Below the pieces are notes generated by a model. The model did not search any database, had not been told where the DNA came from, and saw nothing but the letters and a program-made list of their open reading frames with translations. A DNA stretch of 64,000 nt from an uncultured Spirochaetaceae bacterium (lineage in GTDB: Bacteria; Spirochaetota; Spirochaetia; Sphaerochaetales; Sphaerochaetaceae), in NCBI GenBank assembly GCA_944389145.1, contig CALXLH010000008.1:48461-112460 (forward strand). Direction: 5' to 3'. Shown piece by piece: positions 1 to 7,592 of this stretch; the first letter of the stretch is position 1; every line of letters begins with the position of its first letter. A program made the position numbers and the translations under genes.

Positions 1-318
1 CTTGTTGGCCTGGAAGAGAGCCTTAGCGACGGAATTCGCCGTATCGCCCTTGACGAGAGCGACAGCGGTAGGTCCTACCATCTGGTCATCAGCACCACCC
101 TTCTCAAGATCGTTGAATGCGATCTTGGCATAGCGGTTCTTGACAACGCGGTAAGCCGCATCCTGCTTGCGAAGCGTCTTCCTGAGAGCGGTGATCTGCT
201 CGACTGTCATTCCCCTGTAATCAGTGAAGATGAAGCTATCGTATCCGGCGAACTCATCCTTGAGGGCCTTGACTGCATCTTCCTTAGCAGGCGTTATGCG
301 TGTCTTGTAATTCTCCAT
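1..318 (-). CDS. rplJ: 50S ribosomal protein L10, C-terminus cut by window edge
   Basis: Reading from 318 leftwards gives 106 codons of ribosomal protein L10, which anchors L7/L12 dimers to the stalk of the large subunit. The start MENYKTRITPAK and the segment TDYRGMTVEQITALRKTLR are typical of the L10 N-terminal RNA-binding domain. A Shine-Dalgarno TAAGGAG lies eight bases ahead of the ATG. The C-terminal helix that binds L7/L12 is beyond the window. It follows rplA by nine bases, as the last gene seen of the L33-to-L10 operon; rplL would be expected next. Confidence 0.95.
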   Translation of the reverse strand, partial: MENYKTRITPAKEDAVKALKDEFAGYDSFIFTDYRGMTVEQITALRKTLRKQDAAYRVVKNRYAKIAFNDLEKGGADDQMVGPTAVALVKGDTANSVAKALFQANK

Positions 319-327
319 GATCACTCC

Positions 328-1026
328 TTACATCGCCATGGATGCGTCAGCAGCATCCTTCGCGTTCACATGGACGCCAGGGCCCATCGTCGAAGAAAGG
401 GAGATAGAGAGGATGAAGTCGCCCTTTGCATCAGCAGGCTTCTTCCTGATGATCTCCGCGATCGTCGCCTGAGCATTCTCAGCGATCTTCTGAGCATCCA
501 TATCCACCTTACCTACAGCAAGATGAACGACACCGGTCTTGTCGGAGCGGAACTCCACACGACCCTTGTTAAGCTCCTCGAGAGCCTCCTTGATGTCGTT
601 TGTCACGGTGTGGGTCTTCGGGTTAGGCATGAGGCCCCTTCTTCCAAGGATAGGTCCGAGCCTACCTACGTCTTTCATCATGTCAGGCGTGGCAACGGCG
701 ATGTCAAAGTCCATCCAGCCGCCCCTGATCTTATCGATGAGGTCGGTATCGCCGACATAAGCGGCTCCGGCAGCCTTGGCCTCCTCAGCCTTATCGCCCT
801 TGGCGAACACGAGGATCTTCTTCTGAGCCATGAACTGGTTTGGAAGGACGACCGTGTCGCGGACGGACTGGCTCTTCTTAAGGGAAAGGGAGACAGCCAC
901 TTCCACAGTCTCTACGAACGAGGCATAGGCACAGCTCTTGACAAGCTCCGCAGCCTCAACGAGGGAGTACTGCTTCGTCCTGTCGATCTTCTTGACAGCT
1001 TCCTGATATTTCTTTCCTCTCTTCAT
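328..1026 (-). CDS. rplA: 50S ribosomal protein L1
   Basis: L1, 232 residues, the usual length. It forms the mobile L1 stalk of the 50S subunit near the E site and in many bacteria represses its own operon by binding the mRNA leader. The family stretches VATPDMMKDVGRLGPILGRRGLMPNPK (two pieces of one conserved block, around residues 112-138) and MGPGVHVN near the C-terminus are clear. The gene starts two bases after the rplK stop, so the two are probably translationally coupled. Nothing appears abnormal. Confidence 0.97.
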   Translation of the reverse strand: MKRGKKYQEAVKKIDRTKQYSLVEAAELVKSCAYASFVETVEVAVSLSLKKSQSVRDTVVLPNQFMAQKKILVFAKGDKAEEAKAAGAAYVGDTDLIDKIRGGWMDFDIAVATPDMMKDVGRLGPILGRRGLMPNPKTHTVTNDIKEALEELNKGRVEFRSDKTGVVHLAVGKVDMDAQKIAENAQATIAEIIRKKPADAKGDFILSISLSSTMGPGVHVNAKDAADASMAM

Positions 1027-1027
1027 C

Positions 1028-1459
1028 TTACTTCTCCACCTCTACACCCATTGAGCGGGCAGTACCTGCGATGATCTTCTTAGCCGCCTCGATATCGTTG
1101 GCGTTGAGATCCTCGAGCTTGGTCTGGGCGATTTCCGTAAGCTGGGCATCCGTGATCTTGCCGACCTTCACCTTGTTAGGCGTGCCAGAGGCTGTCTGGA
1201 TGCCGAGGGCCTTCTTGATGAGGACCGCTGCCGGAGGTGTCTTGAGGATAAAAGTGAAGCTCTTATCCTGATAGACAGTGATGATAACTGGGAGGATGAG
1301 TCCAGGCTCATAGTTCTTTGTCTTGTCATTGAACTGCTGGACGAACTGAGGTGCGCTGACGCCATGAGGTCCAAGTGCCGGTCCGATAGGAGGTGCCGGC
1401 GTGGCCTTCTGGGCAGGGCACTGCAGCTTGATTACCGCAGTAACCTTCTTCTTTGCCAT
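1028..1459 (-). CDS. rplK: 50S ribosomal protein L11
   Basis: L11, 143 residues, part of the GTPase-associated centre on 23S r[15 protein letters not shown] near residues 20-31 and the C-terminal block [10 protein letters not shown] are diagnostic. The reading frame is open six codons further upstream, but I start at [10 protein letters not shown] because AGGAGAAGG lies directly ahead of that ATG and the usual L11 N-terminus begins there. It is followed by rplA after one base. A structured leader lies between nusG and this gene. Confidence 0.96.
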   Translation of the reverse strand: MAKKKVTAVIKLQCPAQKATPAPPIGPALGPHGVSAPQFVQQFNDKTKNYEPGLILPVIITVYQDKSFTFILKTPPAAVLIKKALGIQTASGTPNKVKVGKITDAQLTEIAQTKLEDLNANDIEAAKKIIAGTARSMGVEVEK

Positions 1460-1514
1460 TTCCTTCTCCTTACGCATGAAGCCTGGTCTGAGCTGACCGA
1501 TAAGCGGGGCTTCG

Positions 1515-1570
1515 CGCTGGTATTAACGCTCTTCAACGAAGAGCTCCCACCTTGGCAAGCCAAGGGAGAT
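1515..1570 (-). promoter_or_regulatory. Structured rplK leader, probable L1-binding autoregulatory site
   Basis: In the 147-base nusG-rplK spacer, the minus strand carries two perfect 7-bp stems. One is at 1550-1565 (CCTTGGC/GCCAAGG, two-base loop) and one at 1528-1544 (GCTCTTC/GAAGAGC, three-base loop). GTGGGAG lies just before and TTAATACC just after the second stem. This matches the conserved layout ahead of rplK in many bacteria, where L1 binds to repress translation. Function is inferred from position and shape. Confidence 0.5.
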
Positions 1571-1606
1571 ATTCAAAGCTATATTGTAAAAAACCGATGG
1601 CCCTGG

Positions 1607-2179
1607 CTATACCAGGACCTTCTCCACCTGCGAGAAATCAACCTCGACAGGGGTCGAGCGACCGAAGATCTGTACGGAAAGGCGAAGCCTCCCCTTAGCA
1701 AGGTCTATATCATCGATCGTACCATTGAAGGAAGCGAACGGTCCGGCGATGACCTTGACCTCCTCTCCCTTCTCGAAATCCTGCTTCGGGCGGAACACCT
1801 TTTCCTCTGGCATCTCACCTGTGCGGCGCAGGATATCGCTATGCTCTCTCTGAGTCAGCGGCTTCGGCGGATTCTTGCCCGTCTTATCGGCTGTGAGGAA
1901 TCCGGTCACGCCGGTAATCCTCGCGATCTTCGCAGTCACCATCCTCCAGGTATTCTCAGGCAGATCAAGCTCAACAAGGATATATCCAGGAAGGACCTTC
2001 TTCAGCTCAGTCTTCTTCTCACCCTTGTCGTTGATGACGTTGACGCTCTCCATCGGGACGCTTACGCCCGTGCAGTATGCGGCAAACTCGCCATCCATGG
2101 AGCGGAGCTTATTGATCGTTCTCTCGATCTTCTGCTCATAACCCGTATAGGTATGTACTACGTACCAGCCTCTAGCCAT
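1607..2179 (-). CDS. nusG: Transcription elongation/antitermination factor NusG
   Basis: NusG, 190 residues, binds RNA polymerase through its N-terminal NGN domain and contacts ribosomal S10 or Rho through its KOW domain. The N-terminus WYVVHTYTGYEQKI is typical. The KOW motif KGEEVKVIAGPFASFNGTI lies around residues 136-154 and the C-terminus ends VDFSQVEKVLV. It sits between secE and rplK as in most bacteria, with GGAGA just ahead of the start. Confidence 0.97.
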   Translation of the reverse strand: MARGWYVVHTYTGYEQKIERTINKLRSMDGEFAAYCTGVSVPMESVNVINDKGEKKTELKKVLPGYILVELDLPENTWRMVTAKIARITGVTGFLTADKTGKNPPKPLTQREHSDILRRTGEMPEEKVFRPKQDFEKGEEVKVIAGPFASFNGTIDDIDLAKGRLRLSVQIFGRSTPVEVDFSQVEKVLV

Positions 2180-2187
2180 CTTCTCTC

Positions 2188-2367
2188 CTAGAATATCAGA
2201 TCAAGGCCGAGACCGAGGAGGATATCCACCAGGCCGAGAACTACAGCGAATACTATCGTTGAGATGATGACGACCCAGGTAGAATGGATAACGACCTGTC
2301 TCGTAGGCCAGGAGACCTTCTTCATCTCGAGCCAGCATTCCTTGAAATATCTTCCGATCTTCTTCAT
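2188..2367 (-). CDS. secE: Preprotein translocase subunit SecE
   Basis: A 59-residue protein read from the ATG at 2367. It is the single-span form of SecE, which stabilises SecY in the inner-membrane translocon. The cytoplasmic amphipathic part FKECWLEMKKVSWPTRQ holds the conserved K-x-V-x-W-P motif, followed by one hydrophobic segment at about residues 26-55. It lies eight bases before nusG and directly after tRNA(Trp), a standard arrangement. Confidence 0.95.
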   Translation of the reverse strand: MKKIGRYFKECWLEMKKVSWPTRQVVIHSTWVVIISTIVFAVVLGLVDILLGLGLDLIF

Positions 2368-2394
2368 TGGTTTACCTCTTGTTCGGGGTGCCAG

Positions 2395-2468
2395 CAGGCC
2401 AGGTAGGATTCGAACCTACAACACCCGGTTTTGGAGACCAGTGCTCTAACCGTTGGAGCTACTGACCT
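2395..2468 (-). tRNA. trnW: tRNA-Trp (CCA)
   Basis: The minus strand folds as a complete 74-base cloverleaf. The acceptor stem is AGGTCAG with CTGGCCT, the anticodon arm is CTGGT-CTCCAAA-ACCGG giving anticodon CCA, and the T arm is GTAGG-TTCGAAT-CCTAC. The 3' CCA is not encoded. It is embedded between rpmG and secE and is probably excised from their transcript. Confidence 0.95.
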
Positions 2469-2491
2469 GCTCGCACCCCGAAGACGCACAC

Positions 2492-2671
2492 TTACTTTAT
2501 CTTTGTCTCGCGATGCAGAGTGTGCTTATGCTCGAACGGGCAATACTTCATAAGCTCAAGCTTACCGGGAGTATTGCGGCGGTTCTTCTCAGTCGTATAG
2601 TTCTTCTGCTTGCACTCCGTGCACTGAAGAGCGATCTTCTCTACTGGACCCTTTTTCTTTGAACTAGCCAT
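2492..2671 (-). CDS. rpmG: 50S ribosomal protein L33
   Basis: L33, 59 residues, a small protein near the ribosomal E site. The frame is open 16 codons further upstream, but [12 protein letters not shown] is the usual start and CAGGAG lies ahead of it. The Zn-type form normally has two Cys pairs. Here the first pair (C-T-E-C) is intact, but the second reads C-P-F-E-H, so the fourth cysteine is replaced and zinc binding may be altered. First gene of the operon. Confidence 0.94.
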   Translation of the reverse strand: MASSKKKGPVEKIALQCTECKQKNYTTEKNRRNTPGKLELMKYCPFEHKHTLHRETKIK

Positions 2672-2734
2672 CTTTATCTCCTGACATTCGTCCTGATTGC
2701 ACTCTAAGCCGTTCCACACGGCCCGCAGAAGCGT

Positions 2735-2764
2735 ATCTTATCCAACTGCGCCGCTGCATGTCAA
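2735..2764 (-). promoter_or_regulatory. Promoter of the rpmG-secE-nusG-rpl operon
   Basis: The minus strand has TTGACA (2759-2764), an 18-base spacer and TAAGAT (2735-2740). This is a strong sigma-70-type promoter about 70 bases ahead of the L33 start. A small hairpin (GCCGT/ACGGC) lies in the leader. Confidence 0.65.
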
Positions 2765-2772
2765 GCGGGATA

Positions 2773-4164
2773 TCATCCATCGGATCTCCGAGGGGCATTA
2801 TCCTTGATCCTGCCGCTCCTTATGCCCTTCATGAGATGCATCAGCGTGATGACAGCCAGGGTTGCCATGATGGACTCGGCCACGGGCTGGGCATACGGAA
2901 GCCCATATAGAGGCAAGAGACGATTGAGCAGCAGAAGCGCAGGGATCTCAAGCACGATCTTCCTAGTCACCGCGAAGGCCAGCGAATACCCTCCCCGGCC
3001 CACCGCCTGGAACACGCCCACTGCAAGGAAATCGACAGCCAGGAGCGGAACGCCGAGGCAGAAGCCCCTGAGGAACCGCGTGCCGTAATCGATTATCACG
3101 TCATTGCGCATGAAGACCGATATGAAGAGCGGAGCCGCGGCATAGTACAGGATAGCCACGCCAAGAAGCACGCTTATGACGATACGGGCCGCATATGCGA
3201 TCGCGCCTCGCATCCTCTTGTAATCACCGCTGGCAAAAGTATAGCTCACGAGCGGCATCACGCCCTGCGTAAAGCCATTGGCCAGGCTGAATGGGACATT
3301 GTTCAGCCTCTGGGCTATCCCCATGGCGGCAACGGCATCGGCACCATAGGCAGATGTGAAGTTGTTGAGGATAGTCATCCCTGTGACATTCAGGAGGTTC
3401 TGTATCGATGCAGGAATACCTACTGCGCATACTCCCGCTATGATATAGAGCTTCCACGAAAGATGCCGAGGATCGATCGCCACATAGGTATTCCGTCCTC
3501 TCGATATGACAAGCACGATGAAATACAGGACCGCGACGCAGTTGGATATCATCGTGGCAAGACCTGCCCCCTCTGCTCCCATATCGAGGAACTGAGGAAG
3601 CACGAAGAGCGGATCGAGGATGATATTCAGGAAGCAGCCGCTCATCGTTCCGATGCTTGCGTGCATGGCAGAGCCCTCTGCCCTGACAAGGTAGGCAAAG
3701 ACGACATTGAGTATCGAAGGCGCAGATCCCGCAACGACAGTCCACTTGATGTATCCCCTGGTAGCTTCCATCGTCACATCATCGGTTCCGATGAGCGCAA
3801 GCAGCTGATCGTTGAAGAAGAAGGCAAGGGATGAGAACGCCAGCGAGCAGATAAGCGCGGAATATAGGCCGAACGAAGAGCTGCGGTATGCGCTCTGATA
3901 GTCCTTCCTTCCCAGAGCCCGGCTCATCATCGATGAGGCGCCTACCCCGAAGAGGTTGTTGATGGCATTGAACGCAAGGAGCACAGGAGCGGAAAGCGTG
4001 ACGGCTGCATTCTGAACGCTATCGCCGAGCATCCCCACGAAGAAGGTATCGGCCAGCGAATATATCGTCATCACAAGGGAAGAAAGCACGGTAGGAACCG
4101 CAAGCCTCAGCACAGCCGTGCTTATCTTCTCGCTCTCAAATAGCCGCAGCCTCTCCTCTGTCAT
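2773..4164 (-). CDS. MATE family multidrug/metabolite exporter
   Basis: 463 residues with about twelve hydrophobic segments and the MATE pattern in both halves (VPTVLSSLVMTIYSLADTFFVGMLG near residue 25-49, GIPASIQNLLNVTGMTILN mid-protein, each here described as conserved blocks). MATE proteins sit in the inner membrane and expel cationic drugs or metabolites using sodium or protons. The substrate cannot be read from sequence. The ATG has no convincing Shine-Dalgarno; instead a -10-like box ends six bases before it, which suggests a leaderless message. Confidence 0.88.
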   Translation of the reverse strand: MTEERLRLFESEKISTAVLRLAVPTVLSSLVMTIYSLADTFFVGMLGDSVQNAAVTLSAPVLLAFNAINNLFGVGASSMMSRALGRKDYQSAYRSSSFGLYSALICSLAFSSLAFFFNDQLLALIGTDDVTMEATRGYIKWTVVAGSAPSILNVVFAYLVRAEGSAMHASIGTMSGCFLNIILDPLFVLPQFLDMGAEGAGLATMISNCVAVLYFIVLVISRGRNTYVAIDPRHLSWKLYIIAGVCAVGIPASIQNLLNVTGMTILNNFTSAYGADAVAAMGIAQRLNNVPFSLANGFTQGVMPLVSYTFASGDYKRMRGAIAYAARIVISVLLGVAILYYAAAPLFISVFMRNDVIIDYGTRFLRGFCLGVPLLAVDFLAVGVFQAVGRGGYSLAFAVTRKIVLEIPALLLLNRLLPLYGLPYAQPVAESIMATLAVITLMHLMKGIRSGRIKDNAPRRSDG

Positions 4165-4170
4165 ACCTAA

Positions 4171-4199
4171 CTTTTAGCCTATGGAATGAAAAGATGCAA
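4171..4199 (-). promoter_or_regulatory. Candidate leaderless promoter of the MATE gene
   Basis: The minus strand reads TTGCAT (4194-4199), 17 bases, TAAAAG (4171-4176), six bases, then the ATG at 4164. Initiation at the usual distance from the -10 box would put +1 at or next to the A of the start codon. Confidence 0.4.
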
Positions 4200-4300
4200 T
4201 CAGCGCGCTCAAAGAATGCACGGTGCTGCCACGGATCAGCACGATGTCCTAGATAAGGACATACATGCGGCATGATGCACGGCCATTCCATCTCAGGCTA

Positions 4301-4933
4301 TCATATCAGCTCCAGATCCGTTCCCTTCGCTCCGCACATCGGACATGCTGGATCCTCACCATGCGAAGCCTCGAATTCCGTAAGGCAGCGGGAGCATCTG
4401 TATCTACGGCTGCCGCTCTCCCTCCTCGCATAGCCGCCATCATTGCAATCTATCGCATGGATGATATATGATGCCGCATCCGAAGGGAAACCCTCTCCAG
4501 GAGGAGAATCCAGAAGCTCCTGCACCAGGGAGAGCGCACGGCCGCTCTGCGGAAGCATATACCCAGCCTCTCTCATGATATCCTCAGCGGAAAGCCTTGA
4601 GGAACGGGCAATCGCCCTCAGCAGGCGGGAAAGTCCCGGCTTACCGGCAGCAGAGGCTGCATCCAAGGCCGCCCGCTCCTCCCTGGCCTTGCCCTCCGCG
4701 GCATGGGTCATGGCAGACATCACTGCATCCCCCTTCTCCTGCTGAGGCGGATACTCCACTGGAACGAGGCTTATGGCCCCGCTGGGACATGCATCGGAAC
4801 AGGCACCGCAGCCTATGCACTTCGTGACATCGATCACGCTATCCTCGGTATCGGTAGCCCCGCTCGGACAGACATAGAGACAGAGGCAATCCTTCGTGCA
4901 CAGCCTTAGATTCCTTACAGCGATCTTCTTCAT
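4301..4933 (-). CDS. Ferredoxin-like protein with 4Fe-4S and rubredoxin-like domains
   Basis: 210 residues, probably a cytoplasmic electron carrier. Residues 9-60 form a two-cluster ferredoxin domain. The first site is C12-x3-C16-x-C18-x3-C22-P and the second is the standard C-x2-C-x2-C-x3-C-P (KCIGCGACSDACPSG). The middle is a predicted-helical linker. The C-terminus has a CSRC...CPMC rubredoxin-like zinc or iron knuckle. I start at MKKIAVRNLR because AGGAGG lies ahead of it. It follows the rubredoxin gene by 11 bases, so the two likely form an operon under the Fur/PerR-type box and may pass electrons to one another in oxidative stress defence. Confidence 0.8.
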   Translation of the reverse strand: MKKIAVRNLRLCTKDCLCLYVCPSGATDTEDSVIDVTKCIGCGACSDACPSGAISLVPVEYPPQQEKGDAVMSAMTHAAEGKAREERAALDAASAAGKPGLSRLLRAIARSSRLSAEDIMREAGYMLPQSGRALSLVQELLDSPPGEGFPSDAASYIIHAIDCNDGGYARRESGSRRYRCSRCLTEFEASHGEDPACPMCGAKGTDLELI

Positions 4934-4944
4934 AGCATAACCTC

Positions 4945-5574
4945 CTAGCCTATGGCCTCGAACTTCCATGCGGGAACCTTGCACACAGGGCACATGGATG
5001 GAGGCACCTTTCCTACATAGACGAAGCCACATACGCTGCAGACCCATACCTCTACCCCATCAAGGAAGGCCTCTCCCTCGCTTTCATATCGTGATATAAG
5101 CACCTGTATGATACGCTCGACCTTCTCCGCCCATGTACAGGCACGGAGCGCACCCCTGTCCCCCTGAGAAGAAGCCACGGCCTTCGCCTCAGGATACGAC
5201 GATCCTATACATTCTTCCGAAAGGGACCTGACCAGCGACATATCCGCATCAGGAATGGAAGGAACGGCCGATGTGAAATAATCGGAAATCCTCATGAGCG
5301 CTTCGGATTCGCCAGCCTTGTACTGCTTCTCCGCGCCGCGGGCGAGATTGGAGAAGAGCGCAGCCAGCACGCCAGGAGAGAGCGGGATCATATCGCTATC
5401 GACATCTGCTTGGTCTGCGGCCTGCGCCTCCTCTGCCTGCTCTCCCTCCTCCATGAACATGCTCTTCGGCGCCTTGCACATCGGGCAGGCCCAATCATCA
5501 GGGAGATCTCCGAACGGGATCTTCTCGACATCCTCATCATACACATATCCGCAGATAGAGCAGATGTACCTCAT
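4945..5574 (-). CDS. Double-rubredoxin protein with rubrerythrin-like core
   Basis: 209 residues. An N-terminal rubredoxin ([10 protein letters not shown], then CPMCKAPK, residues 5-45) is followed by an acidic linker, a helical region resembling the four-helix rubrerythrin core, and a C-terminal rubrerythrin-type rubredoxin ([24 protein letters not shown]). Rubrerythrins reduce hydrogen peroxide at a diiron site held by E and E-x-x-H ligands. I cannot find an E-x-x-H pair in the core, so it is probably not a classical peroxidase and may instead carry electrons or dock a partner. Start chosen at MRYICS behind AGGAAGGAGG. First gene of the pair with the ferredoxin. Confidence 0.8.
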   Translation of the reverse strand: MRYICSICGYVYDEDVEKIPFGDLPDDWACPMCKAPKSMFMEEGEQAEEAQAADQADVDSDMIPLSPGVLAALFSNLARGAEKQYKAGESEALMRISDYFTSAVPSIPDADMSLVRSLSEECIGSSYPEAKAVASSQGDRGALRACTWAEKVERIIQVLISRYESEGEAFLDGVEVWVCSVCGFVYVGKVPPSMCPVCKVPAWKFEAIG

Positions 5575-5610
5575 CCTACCTCCTTCCTGACGCATCATGA
5601 CCAGAATTAA

Positions 5611-5625
5611 TGATAATTATTATCA
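5611..5625. promoter_or_regulatory. Fur/PerR-family operator
   Basis: TGATAATTATTATCA is a perfect 7-1-7 inverted repeat, the form bound by Fur, PerR and Zur repressors. It lies just downstream of the -10 box of the rubredoxin promoter and about 37 bases before its start codon, where binding would block transcription. Confidence 0.75.
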
Positions 5626-5627
5626 AT

Positions 5628-5655
5628 AGAGTATCATTACTAGCACAGAAGTCAA
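5628..5655 (-). promoter_or_regulatory. Promoter of the rubredoxin-ferredoxin operon
   Basis: On the minus strand TTGACT (5650-5655), a 16-base spacer and TACTCT (5628-5633). The spacing is right and the Fur-type box covers the expected start of transcription. Confidence 0.5.
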
Positions 5656-5771
5656 CAAAAATTTAAAAGGATGTATGTGGCCAGATTCCTGCATCAATAT
5701 AAAATGCATAAAATAATACTGTATTAGGAATATAATTAAAGAATTATACTGTAAAATGATATATAAGGAAA

Positions 5772-5787
5772 GGCGCGTCACCGCGCC
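5772..5787 (-). terminator. Terminator of the sugar ABC operon
   Basis: The minus strand forms GGCGCG-GTGA-CGCGCC followed by TTTCCTTATAT, directly after the last permease gene. The T-run is weak but the position fits. Confidence 0.55.
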
Positions 5788-5793
5788 CTTCGA

Positions 5794-6645
5794 TCACCCC
5801 TTTATTCCAGTCATTGTCAATGATTGTATGAACTGTTTCTGGAACAGCAGGAAGAGTATCAGGACAGGAAGCGTCATCAGCGAGGAGAAAGCGAATATCT
5901 GTCCCCAGAATATGTAGACATCCGTTGAAAGCGCACGGAGTGCCAGAGGCAGCGTCCTCCAGGTCTCGTCCCTCGTCACCAGCGTCGGCCAGAGCACGTC
6001 TCCCCATATCCTTATGAAGCCCATTATCGCAACGGTCGCTATGATGGGCTTCGAAAGCGGCATCATGATCTTCCAGAAAACCCCGGAGTACTTCTCGCCA
6101 TCGACCACGGCAGCCTCGACAAGCTCCTGAGGCATGCCCTTGAAATGGTTATAGAAGAGGAATATGAACATAGGGTATCCGGCAGAAGGAATGGCCAGTC
6201 CCCAGATCGTATTCATCAATCCCATCGAGTTGACGACGATGAACTTGTTGATGATCACGGACTCCGTAGGAACGACGGCAAGCGCGATGACGAGGGAGAT
6301 GATGATTCCCTTCCCCCTGAAGGCAAGCATGCCAAGAGCATAGCCGATCATGGAGTTCACGACGATCTCGATGCCGACATTCAGTATCGCGATGAGCGCT
6401 GAGTTCTTGAAGAACCTCCAGAACTGTCCCTCCACCATGATCGTCGAGTAGTTGCCCAGGCTCAGCTGTCCCGTAGGAAGGAATGCCTTTATCGTAGACA
6501 TATCGCTGACGATCTGCGTATCGGTCTTGAACGATGAGACGAACATATAGAGGATAGGAAGCACGAAGACACATGCCACCAGCACATAAAGCACCATGCT
6601 GACGACCTTCATCGTCATGGTTCTCGATCTAGACATTGCCTGCAT
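5794..6645 (-). CDS. Carbohydrate ABC transporter permease (MalG/LacG type)
   Basis: 283 residues with six membrane spans. The EAA loop that docks the ATPase reads ELVEAAVVDGEKYSGVFWK-IMMPLSKPI (two adjacent pieces near residues 175-205). It is the second inner-membrane subunit of a sugar importer and starts one base after the preceding permease stop. No ATPase gene is in the operon, so a shared MsmX/UgpC-type ATPase elsewhere must energise it. The operators upstream link the transporter to the sucrose repressor. Confidence 0.92.
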   Translation of the reverse strand: MQAMSRSRTMTMKVVSMVLYVLVACVFVLPILYMFVSSFKTDTQIVSDMSTIKAFLPTGQLSLGNYSTIMVEGQFWRFFKNSALIAILNVGIEIVVNSMIGYALGMLAFRGKGIIISLVIALAVVPTESVIINKFIVVNSMGLMNTIWGLAIPSAGYPMFIFLFYNHFKGMPQELVEAAVVDGEKYSGVFWKIMMPLSKPIIATVAIMGFIRIWGDVLWPTLVTRDETWRTLPLALRALSTDVYIFWGQIFAFSSLMTLPVLILFLLFQKQFIQSLTMTGIKG

Positions 6646-6646
6646 A

Positions 6647-7531
6647 TCACTTCTCCCTCATCAGGTAGTTCTGCAGCAGCGAGATGGCAAGCACTATCAG
6701 GAAGAACACCACCGCTATCGCAGAGGAATACCCCTGCTGATTATTGAGGAATCCTACCTTATACAGCTGATACACCACCGATACCGTAGAATTGCTTGGA
6801 CCGCCATTCGTCAGGACATATACCTGCGTAAAGAGCTTCAGCGTATTGATCGTGACAGACACGAGCACATATACCATAGTATTGCGCAGGAGAGGAACCG
6901 TAACGAACCAGAAGCGCTTTACCGCACCGCATCCATCCAGCATCGCCGCCTCGTAAAGCTCTCCCGGGATATACTGCAGCCCGCCAAGGATGATTAGCAT
7001 CTCAAGGCCGAGCGTCTGCCATATATACATGACCGCCAGGCAGCCCAAGGCAAGATCAGGATCCTGCAGCCAGGTATGCGGCTCAACGCCGAATAGACCC
7101 AGCAGCGAGTTCATTATCCCCGTTGAGCCAGGGGAGAATATGAATGACCATACGACAGCGACTACGGTCATGGTCACGACCTGCGGACTGAAGTAGATCG
7201 CGCGGAATACCTTTACGCTCTTCAGCGGCCTGTTGACGAATACGGCGAGTATCGTTCCGAGCACGACTACGGCCGGAACGACCATTACCGCATATATTCC
7301 AGTATTGATGAACGACTGTCTGGTAGTACCATTCGTAAATACCTTCACGAAGTTCTCAAGCCCTGTGAACTCGACGCTGCGGCCAGGGCGCATGACCAGC
7401 ATCTTGTCGGTAAACGAATACACAAGGGACATCAGGAACGGAAGGAGTATGAATAAAGAGATCAGAACCAGCGCCGGCGCAGAGAAGAGCCACGCCACGC
7501 GAGCCTGATCGCGTCGCAGTCCACTTTTCAT
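6647..7531 (-). CDS. Carbohydrate ABC transporter permease (MalF/LacF type)
   Basis: 294 residues, six predicted spans, with the EAA loop LYEAAMLDGCGAVKRFW-FVTVPLLR near residue 190-215. It pairs with the next permease to form the channel of a sugar importer. GGAGG precedes the start, and it lies 61 bases after the binding-protein gene, separated by a strong stem-loop. The order binding protein, LacF-type, LacG-type permease is standard for oligosaccharide importers. Confidence 0.92.
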   Translation of the reverse strand: MKSGLRRDQARVAWLFSAPALVLISLFILLPFLMSLVYSFTDKMLVMRPGRSVEFTGLENFVKVFTNGTTRQSFINTGIYAVMVVPAVVVLGTILAVFVNRPLKSVKVFRAIYFSPQVVTMTVVAVVWSFIFSPGSTGIMNSLLGLFGVEPHTWLQDPDLALGCLAVMYIWQTLGLEMLIILGGLQYIPGELYEAAMLDGCGAVKRFWFVTVPLLRNTMVYVLVSVTINTLKLFTQVYVLTNGGPSNSTVSVVYQLYKVGFLNNQQGYSSAIAVVFFLIVLAISLLQNYLMREK

Positions 7532-7553
7532 CCTGTCCTCCTAGGAACATGAA

Positions 7554-7580
7554 GGCCGTAAAGGACATCCCTTTACGGCC
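7554..7580 (-). other. Intercistronic stem-loop after the sugar-binding protein gene
   Basis: GGCCGTAAAGG and CCTTTACGGCC form a perfect 11-bp stem with a five-base loop between the binding-protein gene and the first permease. Without a T-run it is more likely an RNA-stability or processing element that raises binding-protein output over permeases than a full terminator. Confidence 0.6.
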
Positions 7581-7592
7581 CCGTATCGATGG

